Shown here one piece after another: positions 33,553 to 45,496 of a DNA stretch of 64,000 nt. The position numbers and the translations under genes are program-made. The stretch is from Hemibagrus wyckioides (taxonomy: Eukaryota > Chordata > Actinopteri > Siluriformes > Bagridae). The stretch covers positions 25,987,401 to 26,051,400 of the forward strand of contig NC_080716.1 in the NCBI RefSeq assembly GCF_019097595.1. The letters run 5' to 3'. The stretch's first letter is position 1, and every line of letters starts with the position of its first letter. The notes beneath the pieces were generated by a model. It saw only the letters and a program-made list of their open reading frames with translations. It searched no databases and was not told where the DNA came from.

Positions 33553-34800
33553 CACTATATTGCCAAAAGTATTCGCTCACCTGCCTTGACTCGCATATGA
33601 ACTTAAGTGACATCCCATTCCTAATCCATAGGGTTCAATATGACGTCGGTCCACCCTTTGCAGCTATAACAGCTTCAACTCTTCTGGGAAGGCTGTCCAC
33701 AAGGTTTAGGAGTGTGTTTATGGGAATTTTTGACCATTCTTCCAGAAGCGCATTTGTGAGGTCACACACTGATGTTGGACGAGAAGGCCTGGCTCTCAGT
33801 CTCCGCTCTAATTCATCCCAAAGGTGTTCTATCGGGTTGAGGTCAGGACTCTGTGCAGGCCAGTCAAGTTCATCCACACCAGACTCTGTCATCCATGTCT
33901 TTATGGACCTTGCTTTGTGCACTGGTGCACAGTCATGTTGGAAGAGGAAGGGGCCAGCTCCAAACTGTTCCCACAAAGTTGGAAGCATGGAATTGTCCAA
34001 AATGTCTTGGTATGCTGAAGCATTCAGAGTTCCTTTCACTGGAACTAAGGGGCCAAGCCCAGCTCCTGAAAAACAACCCCACACCATAATCCCCCCTCCA
34101 CCAAACTTTACACTTGGCACAATGCAGTCAGACAAGTACCGTTCTCCTGGCAACCGCCAAACCCAGACTCGTCCATCAGATTGCCAGATGGAGAAGCGCG
34201 ATTCGTCACTCCAGAGAACGCGTCTCCACTGCTCTAGAGTCCAGTGGCGGCGTGCTTTACACCACTGCATCCGACGCTTTGCATTGCACTTGGTGATGTA
34301 TGGCTTGGATGCAGCTGCTCGGCCATGGAAACCCATTCCATGAAGCTCTCTGCGCACTGTTCTTGAGCTAATCTGAAGGCCACATGAAGTTTGGAGGTCT
34401 GTAGCGATTGACTCTGCAGAAAGTTGGCGACCTCTTCGCACTATGCGCCTCAGCATCCGCTGACCCCGCTCCGTCAGTTTACGTGGCCTACCACTCCGTG
34501 GCTGAGTTGCTGTCGTTCCCAAACACTTCCACGTTCTTATAATACAGCTGACAGTTGACTGTGGAATATTTAGGAGCGAGGAAATTTCACGACTGGATTT
34601 GTTGCACAGGTGGCATCCTATCACAGTTCCACGCTGGAATTCACTGAGCTCCTGAGAGCGACCCATTCTTTCACAAATGTTTGTAAAAACAGTCTGCATG
34701 CCTAGGTGCTTGATTTTATACACCTGTCACCATGGAAGTGATTGGAACACCTGATTCTGATTATTTGGATGGGTGAGCGAATACTTTTGGCAATATAGTG
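33553..34800 (-). mobile_element. Tc1-like transposon, copy 2 (intact)
   Basis: The element is 1,248 bp between TA dinucleotides at 33,551-33,552 and 34,801-34,802, with terminal repeats cactatattgccaaaagta and its complement. It carries one uninterrupted transposase gene. Intact ends, an intact gene and near identity to copy 1 together suggest recent transposition, possibly by this very copy. Confidence 0.97.
33635..34666 (-). CDS. Tc1/mariner-family transposase (DD34E), intact
   Basis: A 343-residue cut-and-paste transposase starting [10 protein letters not shown]; the frame is also open for 19 codons upstream, with an ATG 11 codons up. Residues 6-48 form a paired-like helix-turn-helix for binding the inverted repeats. 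Residues 59-62 are a GRPR AT-hook-like motif. A second HTH follows near 75-110. The catalytic triad is D154 (LWSDESRF), D245 ([10 protein letters not shown]) and E280 ([15 protein letters not shown]), with 34 residues between the last two. The glycine-rich box ([11 protein letters not shown]) precedes D245. The length is normal for Tc1 enzymes. ATG at 34,666 was chosen because it opens the conserved N-terminus. Confidence 0.96.
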   Translation of the reverse strand: MGRSQELSEFQRGTVIGCHLCNKSSREISSLLNIPQSTVSCIIRTWKCLGTTATQPRSGRPRKLTERGQRMLRRIVRRGRQLSAESIATDLQTSCGLQISSRTVRRELHGMGFHGRAAASKPYITKCNAKRRMQWCKARRHWTLEQWRRVLWSDESRFSIWQSDGRVWVWRLPGERYLSDCIVPSVKFGGGGIMVWGCFSGAGLGPLVPVKGTLNASAYQDILDNSMLPTLWEQFGAGPFLFQHDCAPVHKARSIKTWMTESGVDELDWPAQSPDLNPIEHLWDELERRLRARPSRPTSVCDLTNALLEEWSKIPINTLLNLVDSLPRRVEAVIAAKGGPTSY

Positions 34801-34802
34801 TA

Positions 34803-36860
34803 TCTATACATATAAAAAGTTAAGCAAATATGCGATATAGCTTTTAAGTGTTTTAAGTGGTTTAATTTTCTTGGTATAATGGTTTAATTATCTTGATTCT
34901 GACACAATCACATCATTCACATAGATGTACCGCTATTAAATATTTAATGAGCATTCAAGATCAATACAGAGACAGGGTGTGGTCAAGAAAAAGCAGCAGA
35001 GCACAGTGACATTTAGCTGTCAGAAACATGTGCAAAACATTGTCATTGCCCTTAAATTTAATTACGATCAGCAGCAGTAGACCCCTGGGGAAGGAGACAA
35101 AATGTCAGCACCTCAGCCGGCACCGGAGGAGGTCCCACCTGCTGAATAGGAGCTCATGAATGCAGAAGGCCCAGCATGCCTGTGTCTCATTAGTTCATCA
35201 GACTGTACCGGCTAAAAGGAAGAGAAGATTGCATCATATCCTGACACCTTAAATTATTGACGCACGTACAGGTTCACTCCTAGATCATCAATAAATTAGT
35301 CTTCCTTATTTACTGGATGTTGATTTGCCTCGTAGTTAGTCATAGGTGATTCGGCTACATGCTGAGAAGAAATGTGAACTATGTGCACTATTATTATTTA
35401 CATTGTTATTCAGACTTGCTTTCATTTTTTTTGTTTTGTTTGCTTTGTTTTGGATTTTATTTTTTATTTAGTTTTTTTGTTTTGATTTGTTTTTTGTTAT
35501 ATTTTTGTTTTATTTTATTCATTTTTTGTTTTGTTTATTGTTTTGTTTTATTCTATTTTTTTTGTTTGCTTTGTTTGTCAAACATGTTTGATTTGATTGA
35601 TGAAGCCTAATGTGTGCTTGTGAGCTGGGTTGCCAGATTTCCATCCTAAATGAGATGAGAAGGTGTGATATACACCTTTATTAATCCCCTGTAAGGGAAA
35701 TTCAATTTGACACAGCAGCTCAAATAAGAGACGTAATATCAACAAAAATCAAGAACTATTCATATGATAAATAGAAAAAATAAAAATACAGACACAATAA
35801 AATAAAGCAGTATGTATGGACATATGCTAGAGACTATTTATATACATGCATGAATCATTTCCTTGGTGTTTATATACATGTTCATTACCTTTGGAATAAC
35901 AATTATCTGTCAAATGTACAGTAGGATACTGTTGCATTGTAGAATCTGATGGTATAAGACATCCCGAGGCACATGGTTGGATGAATCTGAGGCTGAACCT
36001 GCTCCTAACCCAACTCAGCTCAGCATAGAGAGGATGAGAAGGATTATCCTTTCAGCTTCCCTTTCATCTTCATCCCAGTCACTGCCTCCACACCGTCCAG
36101 TTTTCTGTCCATACCCCCAACACTGCTGGCTTTCTTCACCAGCTTGCCCAGTTTGTTGGCACCACCAGTTCCAGTGTCACCTTTCCAGCACACCAGAGCA
36201 AAGAGGATAACACACAAAAATTCTTACAAAAAGACTAGCCTAGAAGTACACATTATGGATTATACACTATGCATTTGTCTATTTTTAATGCATTTTGTAT
36301 GTCAGTGGATATTTAACAACATGGCAACCCACCTCACAAGACATTTTTATTTTCTTTAGAGGTTTCTTTACCTCACCCCATTTTTGATTATTTTGCTATA
36401 ACAGCATGTCTCAAAGTGTTTATTCCTTACATAGAACTCATTTTATAGCAATTTTTAAAAAAATTATTTAAAGTGCTCTGCTTTAAAATAAATTAATAAA
36501 AAGGCTTCTCTGCTGAAGGATACTTTGATGTACATTTAATAAGAGTTGAATTTTTGAACCTTCTGCCCAGAGTGTTACATCTGATATTCTGTTTCTTCCA
36601 TCCTATTTTTATCCAGGCGTGAACTAGAAGCTTTCTATCACTCAACCCGGCCTGTTTTCCTGTTTAACAGACGAAACCTCTGAAGTCACCTTTTGATGTC
36701 ACTCCGGGCTTTTCATGCTGGGAATGTGATGTATACGTCTGGATGTCTGGTGTAACTACCTGTTTAGCCCCCTGGTACACACACACACAAAAATAACAAT
36801 CTTCCAGGTACAATTTATAAAAATAATAATCATTTTCTGCCTTAAATTTCAAATGCTCTG
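34803..36860. other. Intergenic, low-complexity and retroposon tail
   Basis: A retroposon-like piece (cctttattaatcccctgtaa, gggaaattcaa) lies at 35,660-35,715. A T/TG-rich tract at 35,420-35,580 accounts for the hydrophobic frame there. Nothing else is recognised. Confidence 0.45.
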
Positions 36861-37030
36861 GTCTCCTAAAACATTTTCAAGGGTTTCTTGGTAGGTTCTA
36901 TATAGAAGAATCCTATGGTTCTCTATGTAGCCAATAAAACAAACAAACAAAAAAAAAATCAATCAAAACTGTTCTATGTAGAACCTTTGGAGACCAATGA
37001 ACTTTTTATACATATATAAAATTCTTGAGA
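36861..37030. mobile_element. MITE-like fragment with gttctatatagaa repeats
   Basis: Short inverted phrases (taggttctatatagaagaat, tctatgtagaaccttt) match the ends of the element at 45,221-45,976 and the piece near 62,500. A common fish non-autonomous family. Confidence 0.5.
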
Positions 37031-37197
37031 TTCTCTGTGAGATGTTATGGAATGACATGTTTATTAATTTGTTCCTTTTAAAAAGAGAAATAACTGAAAC
37101 TGAAGTGAGAAAAACATGAAATATGAATGAAATGTGAAATAATGAAATAAATGTGTGCTGTGTTGGAATTTGCTGTACTATCTGGTCTACATTTGTA

Positions 37198-37200
37198 AAA

Positions 37201-37239
<39 letters not shown>

Positions 37240-37266
37240 AAATAATAATATTATAATAGTATTTAT

Positions 37267-37297
<31 letters not shown>

Positions 37298-37330
37298 GTA
37301 ATAAATTATAAATAATAATAATAAGAAAAA
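37198..37330. repeat. (AAAT)n and (AAT)n microsatellite
   Basis: Imperfect AAAT units followed by AAT units. Confidence 0.95.
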
Positions 37331-37626
37331 CTATTTCATCATTTAAGAGAGTATCGTTAAATGATCAGTGATACAGTGGTGTTACTGTTACCACCCCGAA
37401 GTTGATATATTTCCTGGTGACAGAAATATTTCAATTCTCATACACAACATTAAGAACGATATATAGAATGAAATTTTTTTTTATTTTTTTTTATAGCTAC
37501 ATTTTAATGTCATGCATCATGCACCAAACCCTTAATCATATCATGCGTTACAGTGGCATGTTCACTTACTATCCTCTTTCCTTTATTTATTTATTTCCCC
37601 CCTTTTTCTCTTCTCTCTCTTGTTAT

Positions 37627-37935
37627 TAAGACAAATAAACGCTGCCTGTCACGTTACTGAGACGCTCTAAATGGCAAACTGCTCTGTCTTGAGTTTCCTT
37701 TGTTGAAAAAATTTCTTTTTTTTATTTACAGAGACAAAGCGCTGATGCTGAGGATACTTTCCATGAATGTTAAATAAACGTCTGGTCACAGAAAGCTTAT
37801 ATATGCATTTTAAAAATGCATTTGTGACAAGTGTCTGCTATACAAACCCTTGGCTGCGTTGTTACTATAGAAACGATAAGGCATTAGAACGAGTGTGTCG
37901 ATATGAAATGTGCAGCCGGTGGTGTGTTGAAGCTA
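37627..37935. repeat. Dispersed repeat with ttactatagaaacgataagg
   Basis: Shares phrases (cacgttactgag, a tatagaaac palindrome, gcattagaacgag) with 11,390-11,490, 47,900-48,120 and 51,170-51,290 in this window. No coding content. Probably a MITE or SINE family. Confidence 0.6.
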
Positions 37936-38141
37936 CACCACCTCCTGACTGATCAGAACCGAGATCTCAGCAGCTTAATGGAATAAAATGGTTGTAACGT
38001 ATGTCAGGTATGCTTTTTGACTGAAGATATAATGACACACTCGCGAACGGTATTCTGTAGGCATTTCAGCTAACTTTGATTTCCTCTTCTGCTACTGATA
38101 CCTGTGGAGTCATAATATATTCATACATTGTTATGCGGCTG

Positions 38142-38192
38142 TTGTTGTTGCTGCTGCTGCTGCTGCTGTTGTTGATGATGATGATGATGATG
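38142..38192. repeat. (GTT)n(GCT)n(GAT)n trinucleotide tract
   Basis: Adjacent trinucleotide repeats gttgttgtt, gctgctgct and gatgatgat. They give short homopolymer frames on both strands with no sign of a real gene. Confidence 0.9.
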
Positions 38193-39375
38193 ACTGTATT
38201 ATCTATTTTTGATCTCCTGCAACTCAAGAAGGAGCCTCGTTTATCAATCATGAGAATAATGATAAAAAAAAAATCCATTTTAATGTATTCTACGTGTTTG
38301 GAAAACATCACTCTTGGAAAAAATAAAATAATTCCTTCAATAAAAAAAACCCCATTCCTTTCTTCTGTGCCCTGGAGGAAAGGAAACAGTGTGGGCTTTT
38401 TCTTTTTCTTTTTTTTTAACATCTCTCTTAGATTACTGTAATTTATGTCCACGTCATTCGCTGGTATTTGCACTGCCTTACGTACACAAATGCTGCTGCA
38501 GGGTTACTGACTGCTGCTAAACAAAAAGCACCGTTATTAGCATAGCACTTGCCTCCAAAATCTATTTCAGGATTCAGTTTAAGGTTTAATTATGTGTGTT
38601 TTCTTTTTTTAAACCTTCTTGTTACATCATTGTTTCCTCTGTTGCCAATTTGCTCAGCTCACATGTCTCCACATCTCAGGGCTTGAAGCTTTAGAGGTCG
38701 TGTAAAAAGCTTTGAATCCGTGTGCTTTGACAACATTGACTAGATCTGCCTTCTAAATTGAAACTAGGGGGCATATCAAGTTTTAACATATACAGTAGCC
38801 CTTCTCTAATAATAAGACAAATCCATATCTAACTAAACATTCTGTATAATGAACTATATAATGATTGGCCAATTGAATGACCATTAGAAGAAATTTGTCA
38901 TGACATCGTAAAGGAATGAACGGTTGTGAGTCTAAGAGCAGCTAGCACATTTAATTCTATTGACGAAACTCTATCTAGTTTCATGTTTACAATAACATTT
39001 GAATTAGCATTAGCTTTTTAGATATTCAAATAACACGTGCACCTAAAAACTGGTCTGAAATCAGTGACAGGTGTAAATTTTAGTAGTTTAACAGAAAATG
39101 GGAATATGTGTACTAAGAATAATAAACGGTATTGTGAAATACTCTGAAAGGATTGTGATGTTTTTATATACTGAGGTTTGAAATTTGAGGTCTGAGCTCA
39201 TATAATGAATATAAGATGATGGAGCTTTCATTTCCTGATGCAGACAGATGTTGTCCAGGTGTGCCTTGTTAGATCGATTGTTTAAACAATTTATAGCTTT
39301 TGGTTTGAGCCCTTGGGTTTCAGCAGAGAACACTCTATAGCTGCATTCTAAATGATGTACAGTACACTATGCATT
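38193..39375. other. Intergenic, one dispersed repeat pair
   Basis: 39,165-39,335 resembles the reverse complement of 41,215-41,400 (shared atttcctga, gtttaaacaat and tggtttgagc). This suggests two copies of one unnamed repeat. Otherwise nothing recognised. Confidence 0.45.
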
Positions 39376-39379
39376 ATGC

Positions 39380-39745
39380 ACTATGTTCTCTACCGTCTTG
39401 TGTATGAGTTTTAGAAGGGTCTTCTGCTGCTATATTCACTGTACTAAACCTGTATCTGTCCTTCTTCGCACCCATTGTCAAACACTGTTTTTCTCGGCAT
39501 TACGTGCCTTGTTTGTCTGCACTGTCTTGTCTTGTCATCCTGTGCACTTATGTTGTATGTTTAGTTTTTAAAGAATGCACCTTGTAGTAATAGTTAAGCT
39601 CTATGATTGTCCACATCACCTGTACTTTGTTTTTGTTCTGTGTAGCACCTTTGGTCCAGGAGGAATGTTGTTTCACTTCACTGTGTACTGCATCAGCTAT
39701 ATATGGTTGAATTGACAATAAAGCTTCTTTGACTTTGACTTATTG
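39380..39745 (+). mobile_element. Retroposon 3' end fragment
   Basis: Runs through tgtgtagcacctttggtcca and ttcactgtgtactgcatcag to the tail caataaagcttctttgactt. It is the direct counterpart of the inverted copy at 18,770-18,950. Only the 3' part of the parent element is present. Confidence 0.75.
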
Positions 39746-40158
39746 TCTCAAATGGAACATTTTCTTTTTACTAACCATTATAGTCGATGGCAAACGAAAC
39801 AAATCAAGCTCATATAATGCTATATTTAAGTTTTAGAATATGGTGGCTTTATAAAATGTTGAAAAATTAATGACACAACATGAGCAAATTAAAAAAATTT
39901 TTTCAAGATGTCTTGTTCACAGGAGTGTCGTCGGCCATCTTGAAATTTTCTTCTCATTCAGTGTTAATTGCATGAAGTGCCCAACATTCCACACTTCATT
40001 TTTTTTTTAGTTGAATAAGTGCAACATCTGGAAACATCCTGAAAGTGCTCTTCTTCTTTTTGGAATTTTTAGTGTGAACAAGTGACTCACCTTATTTATA
40101 CTACAAAATGTTGTAGAATAATGAATTAGTGGGACAGCTTATATGTTTGTTCTCAAAC

Positions 40159-41090
40159 GGTAGATTGTGAGACCTGGAGGTTGTTGGTGATGTCACTAAA
40201 TATTTTTTTTCTTCTAAACAGATCCCACTATTCTTTTGTTGTTGTTTTTCTTGCCCAAACTGTTCGATGTCAGGTTGTATTTCCCCGGTGGTGGGTTCCG
40301 GGGCCCCCGTGGTCCCAGCAGATTGGGGGAGGTGTCGCTCGAACCGCGCCATGCCCTTGGACGTGCTTGCAAAATTTAGTGCGATTCAGTGCTTTGGTTC
40401 GTGAGCTACGGGCCTCAGAAGAGAAATAAAAAAACATTTGAATTTCAATTGGAAGTAGAACAGAATGAGAGAATCCCATTACGTCACAGAGCACCTAAGG
40501 CAGGCAAATCCCGGCAAATTCCGGGGCCCGTATCTCGGTCCTCTGGAGGGCTAGAGAGACGAGCCAGGGCTCGTTGGACTTGTCTCAGTGGGAAAGCTGG
40601 CGAGGATGGACCTCCGAGAGCGGGAGTTATGCAGCTATGTGAATGTTCCATGGCCCGTATCTCAGGACCCAAGAGGGCTATGGGATCGAAACAGGTATCG
40701 TTGGACTCAGAAACTCCTGTGGCACTTCTGAGGCCTGTAGCTCACGAACTGAAGCACCCTATCATGCCAAAGGAAGGCCTGTGTTGAACACCACCTACCA
40801 CGATCTGCTGAGACCACGGGGGCCCAAGATACAGGCCCTGGAACCCGACAGCATTTGTTTTTTTTTTCCTTCTGAGGCCCGTAGCTTGCGAACCAAAGCA
40901 CCAAATTTTGCAAGCACATCCAAGGGCATGGCGCGTGTCGAAAGACACCTAACACAATCCACTGGGACTACGGGGGCCTGAGATATGGGTCCCGGGAACC
41001 CGGGGAAGGTTCATTGTGGTAGATTGTGAGACCTGGAGGTTGTTGTTTTTCTTGCCCAAACTCTTCGATGCCAATGTCAGGTTGTATTTC
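40159..41090. repeat. GC-rich foldback element flanked by a direct repeat
   Basis: Left arm 40,283-40,421 and right arm 40,869-41,006 are inverted copies (shared gctacgggcctcagaag, gccatgcccttgga and tgcttgcaaaattt). A further unit at 40,725-40,850 repeats the right-arm pattern directly. Between them are units sharing cccgtatctc and cgttggact. The element is visibly GC-rich in AT-rich surroundings. Direct copies of ggtagattgtgagacctgga, then ggttgttg, and of tttttcttgcccaaact, then cgatg and tcaggttgtatttc, flank it (40,159-40,283 and 41,018-41,090). Open frames inside are uninformative. Confidence 0.85.
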
Positions 41091-43084
41091 AGTATTTTAG
41101 TGGCTTCTTTATTTTAAATGGTTGTATTATCTGTGCCCAATGCTTGCACAGTAGTTCTATGGCTTTTCTCCCGTAGATAGCTCTCTGGTCTTCGTGTTGG
41201 TTTATCCTTTTTAACAACAAATACAGTCTTCACAGATGAAACCCAGTGCTCAAACCAAGAGTATGCTCTGTGATTGTTTAAACAGTTTATAACTCTGAAT
41301 TTAGGATTAATTTCAAAGGATAAATAGATCAGATAGATCAGAATTTCAACTTGCATTTCCTGAGGCAACAAGAAACGCCTGTTGGTCATGTGTTCCAATA
41401 TTTTTGATCATTTAAAAGATTGGTGCACTCAGTCAGAAGGTGCCATGTTGTAAGTTGTTTAACACATCTAGATACAAATATCAGGAAAGGAATGTCTTTA
41501 GTGTGCAGGAAAAAAATTAAAGTGTTCCAATACTTTTGGAAACTGCATCTGTGTTCATATCCATTTAGAAGACTTTATCTGTTTAATCTGAATAAAACCT
41601 TCCCAATCCCTATTATGAATACACAAAATGTTGCATACCCTTTTACGTTCACCAGTAGGAAGTTAATGTTATGTTTCACAGACGTTCCTTTATCTTTAGT
41701 AACAGAAACGTGTAAATAGTGTACACTAACAGCCCCGAGCCTCCTTCCTCAATCTTCTCCCCCACACATTCTTCCTAACAGCTGTTTTAACTCTGTCCAA
41801 TGTTATACAGTGCCATTTTCAGACCAGTGCTGCTAACCAAAAAAGTTTATTCCTTCAAGCCATTGCTTGTTACAGAAGGCTAAGGATAATGGAACTTGGA
41901 GGGAGAAAAAAAATGACATTTTCCCTTTTTCCCTTCACACACAGAAGTGAAGGGAGGTACAACCTTTTGAGTAACACTTTTTACAAATAAGATATGCATT
42001 ATAAATGGAGCCATAAAGCTTTAGAAAGTGTCTGATGTTTTCTAAGACTTGTTTTAGTATAAAGCACAAATTGACAACAGACATAATGCATCAACATAAC
42101 ACCCATTTTATTTGACCTGTTCTGAGCATTAAGGACAAAACCAATGCTATAAAGCTTTAATACAAATGTTTTGTGCAAGTTCTTTCACATAATGCTGTAT
42201 ATAATGGAAAAGCATCCTTCCATAATTGTTAATGGTTCTTGTTATCCTTACATGAAAATGGATCTGTGAGTATACATAACATCTCATCAAGCTCTCTTTA
42301 GAGACGTTAAAGGTGAAATGATGCTTTTTATCAGCTCTGGGATTTAAGTCACATTAGTATCAGTACACAGCAGCTTACACAGTGTTAGAAATGCTCTTTA
42401 CAGAGCTGAAGTAAAGTTAGATCATCAGAAAAAAGCAAAAATAAAAATAAAATCCCACAATCACTAGTTTGTATTTGAACAATGATCCATTTACAAAATA
42501 AAAAGGCATGTGTTTATAAAAAATAACAAATAAAAAATACCCCCCCCCCCAAAAAAAAATCCCCTAGCTTTTATTTGCAAACAATCTTTAAACATGTTTA
42601 TTCATTTTTACCATGTTACTATACATAAAATTTAAAAAAGAAAAAACAATTAAATTAAAATAAAACTGTATTTATATTATTTTAATTTCAATTATTAATT
42701 ATAATTTTAATCATAAATTATATTATCTAAATAAATTTAAATGAATTCAATTAAAATCAATTACTCTAAAATAACATGTTTATTTTTATGTACAGTTATA
42801 TACAGTTTCTGTCAAGCCCTACTGTGTAAATGATTATGAATACTTCATGATTTATGAGTGCATTTGTAATATGTCTTTGATACCTGATTTCTAATAAAGT
42901 TTGTACCACCAAGTTTGCTCCAAGGCGGCTATTGTACCTGAAAGCTTTAACCAAAACCAAGAACCAATCAAGAGGCACTAGACCATAGATCTTGGAGTCA
43001 AACCATGCAGTTTGGTCATCTTTGTTGACCTTTCTCATAACCAAGGTGTTTCTGCTCTCACAGCTACCACACACTGGTGGTTTT
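41091..43084. other. Intergenic, mostly AT-rich
   Basis: Contains a poly-C/poly-A run at 42,540-42,560 and the repeat piece at 41,215-41,400. No exon seen. The minus-strand frame at 42,796-43,128 runs into the Tc1 relic and is not called. Confidence 0.45.
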
Positions 43085-43370
43085 TTTTGTTTTGCACCAT
43101 TCTGTATAAACTCTAGACACTGTCGCATCCCAGGACATGAGCCAGTTTCTTAAACACTCACACCAGCTCATCTCGCACCAACAACTGAGTCACTTCAATC
43201 CCAGTTTTATTCTCATATTTGATGTGAACATTAATTGAAGCATTTTCCTGTATCTGTGTGATTCTAAGCTTTGCACTGCTGCTACATGATTGGCTGATTA
43301 GATAATTGCAGGAATTGTGCAGAGAGGTACTGGTGTTCCTAATACAGTGGACAGTGAGTGAATGAGTGCA
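43085..43370 (-). mobile_element. Tc1-like relic, terminal region
   Basis: Inverted copy of the family at 5,990. It holds gatgtgaacattaattgaag, tgattggctgattagataat and the end ggtgttcctaatacagtgga. It ends about 470 bases before the receptor start codon. Confidence 0.7.
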
Positions 43371-43836
43371 CCAATAAAGCCACTTGTAATGCATTATAGA
43401 CACCTTGAAGTATTTATAGATTCTATAACGATCTAGTCTATAGATTGTGTGTGTGTGTGTGTGTGAGAGAGAACTCTACACAACAGGAAAGTTCTCATTT
43501 AAATGATCCACTTATTGACGTGGATAATGAAGGGGAGTGACGGGGAATCCGCAGATAAGTGACAAGCTGAAGGGGCGTGAACTTGACGCAAATGCGAAGT
43601 TCACGTGCAACTGGTGCGCACAAGCCGGTCCGCGCGAGCTCCGAAGCTTCACCGTGATCTGCTGGAATATAGTACAATGTAATGTCCAATTCAAAACGTC
43701 TTTGACTCGGTTCTCGGCTGGAAGTGATGCTCCAGAAGCGGTTCGCACCGTGGCTCTTCCGTGAGCGCAGTTAAAAGCGGTTGTTTGGCGTTGTCGCGCG
43801 CGCCGGTGCCGTATGCACGCGCGGATGGGCGCCGAA
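43371..43836 (+). promoter_or_regulatory. Presumed promoter and 5' UTR region of the histamine receptor gene
   Basis: From about 43,500 the sequence becomes richer in G+C and CpG (gcgcgcgccggtgcc near 43,795), unlike its surroundings, as at a CpG-rich promoter. No TATA box is obvious. A (GT)n(GA)n run lies at 43,448-43,474. Placement is inferred from position and composition only. Confidence 0.4.
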
Positions 43837-44080
43837 ATGCTGGAGCGCAACGCGTCTCGGGAGCGGATGGACTTCAGCTCCAACACCTCGGCTCACATGG
43901 GCATGGAGCAGGCATTCGGCGCGCCGGTGCTGGTGCTGCTGGCCGCCGTCATGCTGCTGCTCATCGGCGTGATCGTGCTGGGAAACGCGCTCGTTATCCT
44001 CGCCTTCAAAACCGACCGGAGCCTGAGGAGGCAGAGCAACTACTTCCTCCTAAATCTGGCCATCTCAGACTTCCTAGTCG
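43837..44080 (+). CDS. hrh3-like: Histamine receptor exon 1 (N-terminus, TM1, start of TM2)
   Basis: Candidate start at 43,837 (MLERNASRERM), with G at -3. In-frame ATGs also occur at 43,813 and 43,825, so the N-terminus could be four or eight residues longer. Two N-glycosylation sequons (NAS, NTS) precede TM1, as expected for an extracellular tail. TM1 is LVLLAAVMLLLIGVIVLGNA, followed by the first intracellular loop KTDRSLRRQSNY and the TM2 start. Donor gtaaga at 44,081; phase 1. Confidence 0.9.
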
Positions 44081-44216
44081 GTAAGAATGATGGTTATGTT
44101 GTGCCAGGTTACCCGGTGCGCAGTGTTTAAAAAATGATGAAGTTATCTTCACACTGCTGGACTAAATCAGATAATGTTCAGTTAATCTCCATCATACTGA
44201 ATTACCTTAGTATATA

Positions 44217-44264
<48 letters not shown>

Positions 44265-45397
44265 GCAATAACTCTAACAATGTTCACTTAAGCTTCATAA
44301 ATTCCGTTTTGTATTCACACACACACACACACATTGCTGAATCTCCATGATTTTAAATTACGATTTTGAATGACCTTAGTCTGTTTTAACACACACACAC
44401 ACACACACACACTGTTGCATGTTTACTTAAGCCCCATAATGTTGAATTAACTCTCCTAGTGTGTATTAAAGTGTTCAGTTAACATATACACCCATTGGAC
44501 AGTACTGATTAATATTTATATTATATTATATGGACTGATGCATTAACGCTAAAAAAAAATCCCTAAATCTGTCACTGAGCCCAAACTCTGGGAGTGACAA
44601 AAAGAGGCGGAGCTATGAATGAACAGATTCAGATTTGAACCCAAAGTTGAGAATGTTCCAAATAATAGCTGGTTATCATAAGACCCAAACGGTACAGCTG
44701 ATTGTATATGTGTCATGGGTGCGCTGAAATCATCATTACAATTCCCTAAGAATAAAATGAACTGAACAGATCCCTTAGGTTCTATGACGAGAAACAGGAT
44801 TAACCAATCAGGATCAAGCGTTTTTCCTCAGGTCTGTCCACATGGCTAAACTTTAAGCTCAGGGATATCAAGGTGTGAGCCGATGTGTTGATGAAAACAA
44901 AAACAAAAAAAACTTTACTACTTGCGTAATGTTCATTGAAATGATCGTAACTGTATTTTATGTCAAAAATAGCAGTTTTTGTGTCACGCTTTTTATCAAA
45001 TCATGCACTGATTTTACAAATCAGTTCTTGGCTCCACAACTGATTACACACCTTTCCTTTTAGATGTAGTTACTGAATAATTCATAGCAGTTACTGAATA
45101 ATAAGCTTTTAAAAAAGTAGTTAATAATAAAACAGGGTCTGATGAGTTACTATTAACCTGAATGTTTTGTTTTTGTAGCAGGTAAGCTGAAGGAATTCTC
45201 ACAGTGATGCATTAACACTGTACACTCTTAAAAGGATTGGTATGTGGAACGTAAAATGGTCCTGTCACTTGCTTCATATACGGAGCCGCAGAATGTTTCT
45301 TTATATTATAACATTCATGAAGGGTTTTTTGAAGAGAAACCAATGGGTAACTTTAAATCTGAGTTAGACAGTTCATTTTAGAATAATTTAGAGCTAC

Positions 45398-45496
<99 letters not shown>

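Noticed and set aside
35359..35610. Hydrophobic frame resembling a membrane protein
   Set aside because: It comes from a T/TG-rich low-complexity tract giving Phe, Leu and Cys runs.
40389..40787. 132-codon frame in the GC-rich island
   Set aside because: It crosses repeat units of the foldback element, has no recognised domain and is matched by frames on the other strand.
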